Assembly: GCA_023416965.1 (NCBI GenBank)
Contig: JAEZGJ010000064.1
Location: 1 to 11,017 of the forward strand
Length of the DNA stretch: 11,017 bases
Source: Pseudomonadota bacterium
Lineage (GTDB): Bacteria > Pseudomonadota > Alphaproteobacteria > Rhizobiales > Phreatobacteraceae
Direction: 5' to 3'
Shown: piece by piece, positions 5,724 to 11,017 of the stretch
How the letters are laid out: every line of letters starts with the position of its first letter
Position numbering within the stretch: position 1 is the first letter of the stretch
Translations under genes and position numbers: made by a program
Notes under the pieces: model-generated
Told to the model about the DNA's origin: nothing
Database searches by the model: none
What the model saw: the letters and a program-made list of their open reading frames with translations, nothing else

Positions 5724-8700
5724 TGGCAAAACGCTCCCCCGCCGACGTCGTCGCCTCGCGCGGGCGCCTGACCCTCGCGGGCGTCCCGCAGGGCTATGAC
5801 GCCCTCGTCGTCGCCGACCTCGCCCGCCAGCTCCACGCCAAGGGCAACCAGGCCTCGCCCGAACTTCTGGTCATCTGCCGCGACGGCCCGCGCATGCAGG
5901 CCATGGAGACGGCGCTCGGCTTCTTCGCGCCGGGCATCGAGATCCTTACCATCCCCGCCTGGGACTGCCAGCCCTATGACCGCGCGTCCCCCAACGGCGC
6001 CGTCATGGCGCGGCGGATGCTGACCCTCTCGCGTCTCGCGCGCACCACCGGGCGCGCCACCCCCGCCATCGTGCTGACGACCGTCAATGCGGCGCTGCAG
6101 CGGGTGCCGGCGCGCGCGGTCCTCGCGCAGCAGTCGCTCTCTGCCGCGCCCGGCAACGTCATCGCCATGGCCGACCTCCAGTCCTGGCTGGAGACCAACG
6201 GCTACCTGCGCACCTCGACGGTGCGCGAGGTCGGCGAATATGCCGTGAGGGGCGGCATTCTCGACCTCTTCGCGCCCGGGCTCGAGGCGCCGATCCGCCT
6301 CGACTTCTTCGGGGACACGCTGGAATCGATCCGCTCCTTCGATCCGGAGACCCAGCGCACGACCGGCAACCTGCGCCGCCTCGACCTCGTCCCGACGGCG
6401 GAGATGCAGATCACCACCGAGACCATGTCGAAGTTCCGTCTCGCCTATGTGCGCGCCTTCGGCGGCTCGACCAAGGGCGACGCGCTCTACGAGGCCGTCT
6501 CGGAAGGGCGCCGCCATCCCGGCGTCGAGCACTGGCTGCCGCTCTTTCACGACCGGCTCGACACGCTCTTCGACTACCTGCCCGATTCCGGCGTCGTGCT
6601 CGATTCGCAGGTCGAGGAGGCGGCCCGCGAGCGCCTGACGACGATCGCCGACTATTACGATGCACGGAAAACGGCGCTGGAGCAGGACGCCTCCGCCTCC
6701 TACAAGCCGCTGCCGCCCGACGCGCTCTATCTCTCCCCCGGCGACTGGGACCGCCGGCGCGGCGGCGAGGCCGTGGTGAAGCTCTCGCCCTTCGCCCTCG
6801 CCGGCGCCAGCGACGGGGCGATGATCGACCTCGAAGGCCGCCGCGGCCGGGCCTTCGCGGCGGAGCGGGCCGACGAGAACGCCAATGTCTTCGACGCGGT
6901 GACCGCCCACGTCGCGGCGCTGCGCAAGGACAAGAAGCGCGTCCTGGTGGCCGCCTGGTCGGAAGGCTCGCGCGAGCGGCTCCAGCCGATCCTGGAAGAC
7001 CACGGGCTGAAGGCCCTGCGGCCGGTGGCGAGCTGGTCCTCCGCCCAGGCCCTGCGCGGCGACGAGATCGCGCTCGCCGTGCTGGGCGTGGAGGAGGGGT
7101 TCGAGACGCCGGACTTCGCCGTCATCGGCGAGCAGGACATTCTCGGCGACCGGCTGGTGCGGGCCCAGAAGCGGCGGAAGCGGGCGCAGGACTTCCTGTC
7201 CGACGTCACCAGCCTCTCCGCCGGCGACCTGGTCGTCCATGTCGACCACGGCATCGGCCGCTTCGTCGGGCTGAAGACGCTGACGGCCGCCGGGGCGCCC
7301 CACGACTGCGTCGAGCTGCACTATGCCGGCGGCGACAAGCTCTTTCTCCCCGTGGAGAACATCGAACTCCTGACACGCTATGGCTCGGAGGATGCGGAGG
7401 CCCAGCTCGACAAGCTCGGCGGCGGCGCCTGGCAGGCCCGCAAGGCCCGCCTCAAGAAGCGCATCCTCGAAATGGCCGCCGGCCTCATCAAGATCGCCGC
7501 GGCCCGCGCCCTGCGCGAGGCGCCCAAACTGGTGGCGCCCGACGGCGCCTATGACGAGTTCGCCGCCCGCTTCCCCTATGACGAGACCGAGGACCAGGCG
7601 GGGGCCATCGATTCCGTGCTGGAGGACATGAACTCCGGCCGGCCAATGGACCGCCTCGTCTGCGGTGATGTCGGCTTCGGCAAGACCGAGGTGGCCCTGC
7701 GCGCCGCCTTCGCCGCCGTCATGAGCGGCAAGCAGGTGGCGGTGGTGGTGCCGACGACCCTGCTCGCCCGGCAGCACTACAAGACCTTCGCCGAGCGCTT
7801 CAAGGGCCTGCCCGTGACGGTGGCCCAGGCCTCCCGCATGGTCGGCTCCGCCGATCTCGCCGCCGCCAAGAAGGGCCTCGCCGAGGGCACTGTCGACATC
7901 GTCGTCGGCACCCACGCGCTCCTCGGCAAGACCATTTCCTTCAAGGATCTCGGCCTCGTCATCGTCGACGAGGAGCAGCATTTCGGCGTCGGTCACAAGG
8001 AGCGGCTGAAGGAGCTGCGCGCCGAGGTCCATGTGCTGACGCTCACCGCGACGCCGATCCCACGCACCCTGCAGCTCGCCATGACCGGCGTGCGCGACCT
8101 GTCGATCATCGCGACGCCGCCCGTCGACCGGCTGGCGGTGCGGTCCTTCGTGACGCCCTTCGACCCGCTCATCATCCGCGAGGCCCTGCTGCGCGAACGC
8201 TATCGCGGCGGCCAGGCCTTCTTCGTCTGCCCGCGCATCGAGGATCTGGCGGAGGCCGAGGCCTTCCTGCGCGAACATGTGCCGGAGGCGAAGTTCATCG
8301 TCGCCCACGGCCAGATGGCGGCCGGCGACCTCGAGGACCGGATCGGCGCCTTCTACGACGGCAAGGTCGACATCCTGCTCTCGACGACGATCGTCGAATC
8401 CGGCCTCGACATTCCGCGCGCCAACACGCTGATCGTCTGGCGCGCGGACATGTTCGGCCTCGCCCAGCTCTACCAGCTGCGCGGCCGCGTCGGCCGCTCC
8501 AAGACCCGCGCCTATGCGCTGTTCACGCTGCCGGAGAAGAAGCCGGTGACCCCGCAGGCCGAGCGCAGGCTGAAGGTGCTGCAGTCGCTCGACACGCTGG
8601 GCGCCGGTTTCCAGCTCGCCTCCCACGATCTCGACATCCGTGGCGCCGGCAACCTGCTCGGCGACGAGCAGTCCGGCCACATCAAGGAGGTCGGCTACGA

Positions 8701-9238
8701 GCTCTACCAGCAGATGCTGGAGGAGGCGGTGTCGATGATGAAGGCGGGCCTTGTCGAGGAGAGCGTCGAGGACAAGTGGTCGCCGCAGATCACGGTCGGC
8801 ACGCCCATCCTCATTCCCGAGACCTATGTGGAGGACCTCGGCCTCCGTCTGCAGCTCTACCGCCGCCTGGGCGACCTCGACACCGACGAGGCGATCGACG
8901 CCTTCGCCGCCGAGATGATCGACCGCTTCGGGCCGCTGCCGGACGAGGTCCAGCACCTGGTCAAGGTGGCGGTCATCAAGGCCTATTGCCGCCGGGCCAA
9001 TGTCGAGAAGGTCGATTCCGGTCCCCGCGGCATCGTCATGACCTTCCGGGAGGGCAAATTCGCCAATCCGGCCGGGCTCGTGCGCTATATCGGCGAACAG
9101 GGCTCGCTGGCCAAGGTCCGGCCCGACCAGAAGATCGTCTTCATCCGCGACTGGCCGAAGGCGGAGGACCGGCTGAAGGGCACGGCGGTCATCCTGCGCA
9201 ACCTCGTGAAGATCGCGGAGACGAAGAAGGCGGCGTGA
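5723..9238 (+). CDS. mfd: Transcription-repair coupling factor Mfd
   Basis: A 1171-residue, full-length Mfd, which displaces RNA polymerase stalled at DNA lesions and recruits UvrA. The N-terminal UvrB-like module includes GEYAVRGGILDLFAPG near residues 168-183. The RNA-polymerase-interacting (CarD-like) domain begins near 501 with GDLVVHVDHGIGRFVGLK. The RecG-like motor has Walker A GDVGFGKT (648-655), DEEQ (749-752), TATPIPRT (about 775-782) and RGRVGRSK. The TRG region DLDIRGAGNLLGDEQSG starts near 969, and the C-terminal autoinhibitory domain follows from about 1015. All motor motifs are intact. The start at 5723 gives the family N-terminus and overlaps the sdhE stop by one base; no separate Shine-Dalgarno is seen, consistent with re-initiation. 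An in-frame extension back to 5177 is spurious because it crosses the intergenic region and sdhE in another frame. Confidence 0.98.
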   Translation: MAKRSPADVVASRGRLTLAGVPQGYDALVVADLARQLHAKGNQASPELLVICRDGPRMQAMETALGFFAPGIEILTIPAWDCQPYDRASPNGAVMARRMLTLSRLARTTGRATPAIVLTTVNAALQRVPARAVLAQQSLSAAPGNVIAMADLQSWLETNGYLRTSTVREVGEYAVRGGILDLFAPGLEAPIRLDFFGDTLESIRSFDPETQRTTGNLRRLDLVPTAEMQITTETMSKFRLAYVRAFGGSTKGDALYEAVSEGRRHPGVEHWLPLFHDRLDTLFDYLPDSGVVLDSQVEEAARERLTTIADYYDARKTALEQDASASYKPLPPDALYLSPGDWDRRRGGEAVVKLSPFALAGASDGAMIDLEGRRGRAFAAERADENANVFDAVTAHVAALRKDKKRVLVAAWSEGSRERLQPILEDHGLKALRPVASWSSAQALRGDEIALAVLGVEEGFETPDFAVIGEQDILGDRLVRAQKRRKRAQDFLSDVTSLSAGDLVVHVDHGIGRFVGLKTLTAAGAPHDCVELHYAGGDKLFLPVENIELLTRYGSEDAEAQLDKLGGGAWQARKARLKKRILEMAAGLIKIAAARALREAPKLVAPDGAYDEFAARFPYDETEDQAGAIDSVLEDMNSGRPMDRLVCGDVGFGKTEVALRAAFAAVMSGKQVAVVVPTTLLARQHYKTFAERFKGLPVTVAQASRMVGSADLAAAKKGLAEGTVDIVVGTHALLGKTISFKDLGLVIVDEEQHFGVGHKERLKELRAEVHVLTLTATPIPRTLQLAMTGVRDLSIIATPPVDRLAVRSFVTPFDPLIIREALLRERYRGGQAFFVCPRIEDLAEAEAFLREHVPEAKFIVAHGQMAAGDLEDRIGAFYDGKVDILLSTTIVESGLDIPRANTLIVWRADMFGLAQLYQLRGRVGRSKTRAYALFTLPEKKPVTPQAERRLKVLQSLDTLGAGFQLASHDLDIRGAGNLLGDEQSGHIKEVGYELYQQMLEEAVSMMKAGLVEESVEDKWSPQITVGTPILIPETYVEDLGLRLQLYRRLGDLDTDEAIDAFAAEMIDRFGPLPDEVQHLVKVAVIKAYCRRANVEKVDSGPRGIVMTFREGKFANPAGLVRYIGEQGSLAKVRPDQKIVFIRDWPKAEDRLKGTAVILRNLVKIAETKKAA

Positions 9239-9572
9239 GGCTCGAGCCACGGGCCACCAGCGCGCCCGGGGCCGGGGTGGTCTTGCCGGGAGGCACTCCC
9301 GCCACCATGTGCTCCGGGCGAGGGCCGGCGGCCTGATGGCCGGCTCCCGCGCGTCGTGCCGCCGCAACCGCCGCTCCCCGTGAACGGCAGGAATGCGGAG
9401 GGCTTTCTCCACCACATCTGGCGAGACCACACGTCCGCCCCTATTTTGGGGCTAGCCTCCGGCGGCGTGGCTCGGCATGATTCCCGCAGTGCAGGCGTCC
9501 ATATTCGCATCGGAATGGACATCGTTCGAACCGGCTATCAGGCGTGCGTCAATGCGGCACGAAATTGGGACC
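9239..9572. other. Intergenic region between mfd and clpS
   Basis: A 334-base stretch with no gene I can support on either strand; open frames here are extensions or shadows of mfd and clpS. It contains a hairpin 48 bases after the mfd stop (listed separately), a GC-rich inverted pair around 9325-9348, and a five-pair GCCCC/GGGGC hairpin with a TATTTT loop at 9437-9452. CCTATTT at 9440-9446 could be part of a -10 element for clpS, but I find no good -35 partner. The region presumably holds the mfd terminator and the clpS promoter, neither of which can be placed with confidence. Confidence 0.5.
9276..9306 (+). repeat. Bulged hairpin downstream of mfd
   Basis: CGGGAG (9287-9292) pairs perfectly with CTCCCG (9296-9301) around a GCA loop. 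The helix continues as GGTGG (9276-9280) with CCACC (9302-9306) after a six-base one-sided bulge, TCTTGC. This gives 11 base pairs beginning 38 bases after the mfd stop codon. No T run follows, so it is more likely a 3' stabilising structure or part of a Rho-dependent end than a classical intrinsic terminator. Confidence 0.45.
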
Positions 9573-9977
9573 ATGACAGAAGACGCAGGAGCGGCGAGGG
9601 GCGAGGACGGGGCGGCGGGACTCCGGGCCGCCGGCGCCGTCATGGCCGGCAAGCGCGACGAGCGTGACCAGGACCCGACGGGGCCCGGCACGTCGGTCAT
9701 CGCCAAGACGCGCCCGCAGACCAAACGGCCGAGCCTCTACCGCGTCCTGCTGCTGAACGACGACTACACCCCGATGGAGTTCGTCGTGCACATCCTCCAG
9801 AAATTCTTCAACAAGAGCACGGACGACGCCACGCGCATCATGCTGCATGTGCACCAGCACGGCGTCGGCGAGTGCGGCGTCTACACCTACGAGGTGGCGG
9901 AGACCAAGGTGACCCAGGTCATGGATTTCGCCCGCAAGAACCAGCATCCGCTCCAGTGCGTGATGGAAAAGAAATGA
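9573..9977 (+). CDS. clpS: ATP-dependent Clp protease adaptor ClpS
   Basis: The adaptor that binds N-degron substrates (Leu, Phe, Tyr, Trp N-termini) and hands them to ClpA. From the ATG at 9573 it has 134 residues. The binding pocket is visible as LLLNDDYTPMEFVV (N62, D63, D64, T66, M68), M90 and H94 in MLHVHQHG, and L127 in the HPLQCV stretch; the ClpA-contacting C-terminal core ends in MEKK. The conserved core starts near residue 38 (GPGTSVIAKTRP). The first 35 residues are Gly-, Ala- and Asp-rich and likely disordered. Start choice is uncertain: ATG at 9642 (111 residues) is closer to the usual length, ATGs at 9552 and 9477 are also in frame, and none has a well-spaced Shine-Dalgarno. It lies 69 bases before clpA, the classic pairing. 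Confidence 0.93.
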   Translation: MTEDAGAARGEDGAAGLRAAGAVMAGKRDERDQDPTGPGTSVIAKTRPQTKRPSLYRVLLLNDDYTPMEFVVHILQKFFNKSTDDATRIMLHVHQHGVGECGVYTYEVAETKVTQVMDFARKNQHPLQCVMEKK

Positions 9978-10009
9978 GTTTTGCGAGGGTCGGTTTTCCG
10001 GCACTCTTT

Positions 10010-10023
10010 TGCGCTACGGCGCA
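10010..10023 (+). repeat. Hairpin with UACG tetraloop between clpS and clpA
   Basis: TGCGC (10010-10014) and GCGCA (10019-10023) form a perfect five-pair stem around TACG. In RNA this is a C(UACG)G loop, a member of the exceptionally stable UNCG tetraloop family. It begins 32 bases after the clpS stop and ends 23 bases before the clpA start. TTTT precedes it but no T tract follows, so it is not a normal terminator on the plus strand; read on the minus strand, the stem is followed by AAAAGAG, not T. It may tune clpA expression or mark an RNA processing point (inference). Confidence 0.5.
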
Positions 10024-10037
10024 CAGCGAACGTTGAC

Positions 10038-10041
10038 GAGG
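10038..10041 (+). promoter_or_regulatory. Ribosome binding site of clpA
   Basis: GAGG sits five bases before the TTG at 10047, at near-ideal spacing. It decides the start of clpA, because no ATG or GTG occurs in frame between the clpS stop and that TTG. Confidence 0.75.
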
Positions 10042-10046
10042 TCCCC

Positions 10047-11017
10047 TTGCCTTCATTCTCCCGCAGCCTTGAACAGTCGCTCCACCGGGCCCTCGCGCTC
10101 GCCAACGAGCGCCGCCACGAATATGCGACGCTCGAGCACCTGCTCCTCGCCCTGGTCGACGATCAGGACGCAGCGGCGGTGATGAAGGCGTGCAGCGTCG
10201 ATCTCGAGAAGCTCAAGAAGAGCCTCGTCGGCTATGTCGATTCCGAGCTCGAGAACCTGATCACCGACGGCTCGGAGGATTCCAAGCCCACCGCCGGCTT
10301 CCAGCGCGTCATCCAGCGCGCCGTCATCCATGTCCAGTCCTCCGGCCGCGAGGAGGTGACGGGCGCCAACGTGCTGGTGGCGATCTTCGCCGAGCGCGAA
10401 AGCCACGCCGCCTATTTCCTGCAGGAGCAGGACATGACCCGCTACGACGCGGTCAACTATATCAGCCACGGGATCGCCAAGCGGGCCGGGCTCTCGGAGA
10501 CCCGCGCGCCGAAGGGCGCCGAGGAGCCGGAGGAGGCCAAGGAAAAGGCTCCCGACGGCGACAAGAAGAAGGGCGACGCCCTCGACACCTATTGCGTCAA
10601 CCTCAACAAGAAGGCGCGCGAGGGCCGCATCGACCCGCTCATCGGCCGCGACAGCGAGATCAGCCGCACCATCCAGGTGCTCTGCCGCCGCCAGAAGAAC
10701 AATCCGCTGCTCGTCGGTGATCCGGGTGTCGGCAAGACCGCCATCGCCGAGGGCCTCGCCAAGCGCATCGTCGAGAACGACGTGCCGGAGGTGCTGAAGG
10801 ACGCCACCGTCTTCTCCCTCGACATGGGCACGCTGCTCGCCGGCACCCGCTATCGCGGTGATTTCGAGGAGCGGCTGAAGCAGGTGATCAAGGAGGTGGA
10901 GGCCCACCCCAACGCCATCATGTTCATCGACGAGATCCACACGGTGATCGGCGCCGGCGCGACCTCGGGCGGCGCCATGGACGCCTCGAATCTCCTGAAG
11001 CCGGCGCTCTCCTCCGG
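10047..11017 (+). CDS. clpA: ATP-dependent Clp protease ATP-binding subunit ClpA (5' part, truncated by the window edge)
   Basis: The first 323 codons of ClpA, the hexameric AAA+ unfoldase that feeds ClpP and takes N-degron substrates from ClpS. The start is a TTG: it gives MPSFSRSLEQSLHRALALAN, the familiar alphaproteobacterial N-terminus, and has GAGG five bases upstream. The Clp N-domain (two helical repeats, the first with RRHEYATLEHLLLAL, the second with EEVTGANVLVAIFAE) spans about 1-140. An acidic/lysine-rich linker (EEPEEAKEKAPDGDKKKG) spans about 155-175. The first AAA+ domain has LNKKAREGRIDPLIGR, then Walker A GDPGVGKT (224-231), the RYRGDFEERLK pore-loop region and Walker B MFIDE (D295, E296). 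The rest of D1 and all of D2 lie outside the window. A start search limited to ATG would miss this gene or begin it at an internal Met, removing part of the N-domain. Confidence 0.97.
   Translation, partial: MPSFSRSLEQSLHRALALANERRHEYATLEHLLLALVDDQDAAAVMKACSVDLEKLKKSLVGYVDSELENLITDGSEDSKPTAGFQRVIQRAVIHVQSSGREEVTGANVLVAIFAERESHAAYFLQEQDMTRYDAVNYISHGIAKRAGLSETRAPKGAEEPEEAKEKAPDGDKKKGDALDTYCVNLNKKAREGRIDPLIGRDSEISRTIQVLCRRQKNNPLLVGDPGVGKTAIAEGLAKRIVENDVPEVLKDATVFSLDMGTLLAGTRYRGDFEERLKQVIKEVEAHPNAIMFIDEIHTVIGAGATSGGAMDASNLLKPALSS

Noticed and set aside
9320..9350. GGCC/GCCGGC-rich inverted sequence as a terminator
   Set aside because: Several alternative short pairings are possible in this GC-rich stretch, none extends well, and no T run follows.
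5654..9430. A 1258-codon open frame on the minus strand opposite mfd
   Set aside because: High third-position GC in mfd removes stop codons from the antisense frame. Its translation is Gly-, Arg-, Leu- and His-rich with no recognisable domain, while mfd is complete and matches its family throughout.
10053..10940. A 295-codon minus-strand open frame opposite clpA
   Set aside because: It is the antisense shadow of clpA, whose AAA+ motifs read cleanly on the plus strand from TTG.
1..11017. Defence, mobile or CRISPR system
   Set aside because: All sizeable sense frames are accounted for by housekeeping or metabolic genes. No direct-repeat array, transposase, recombinase, toxin-antitoxin pair or reverse transcriptase motif was found.

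Overview
The window looks like chromosomal housekeeping DNA from a high-GC alphaproteobacterium, most likely of the order Hyphomicrobiales (Rhizobiales). Three things suggest this: strong G/C preference at third codon positions; protein sequences of alphaproteobacterial type (SdhE, ClpS, and a ClpA that begins MPSFSRSLEQ from a TTG codon); and recG divergent from sdhE-mfd. The genus cannot be fixed from sequence alone. I see no insertion sequence, prophage, CRISPR array, toxin-antitoxin pair or defence cassette, and no coding stretch whose composition stands out as transferred.

Layout. Positions 1-215 hold an intrinsic terminator of an upstream unit and a tRNA-Lys(UUU). Positions 228-974 (minus) encode a short-chain dehydrogenase of the DHRS6/BDH2 type. 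From 5210 down to 1059 (minus) runs a compact unit: recG, a DUF454/YbaN membrane protein, a PfkB-family sugar kinase resembling YihV, and a small exported protein of unknown function. Junctions in this unit are 2 bp or 4-bp ATGA overlaps, so the genes are probably co-transcribed and translationally coupled. The SDR gene follows 84 bp later and may belong to the same transcript. Positions 5211-5423 are a divergent promoter region. To its right on the plus strand lie sdhE (succinate dehydrogenase flavinylation factor) and mfd (transcription-repair coupling factor), which overlap by one base. A gap of about 330 bp precedes clpS and clpA (N-degron adaptor and AAA+ unfoldase); clpA runs off the right edge.

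Function. RecG and Mfd are related superfamily 2 helicases sharing the RecG-like motor and TRG motif; both handle stalled replication or transcription complexes. ClpS delivers N-degron substrates to ClpA, which feeds ClpP. SdhE is needed to attach FAD to succinate dehydrogenase. The kinase, DUF454 protein, exported protein and SDR have no established link to these processes.

No convincing undescribed system is visible. The points most worth a second look are the clpA start codon and the UNCG-type hairpin before it, the uncharacterised exported protein with TPR-like repeats tied to recG, a possible leaderless recG transcript, and the YihV-like kinase lying outside any visible sulfoquinovose operon.
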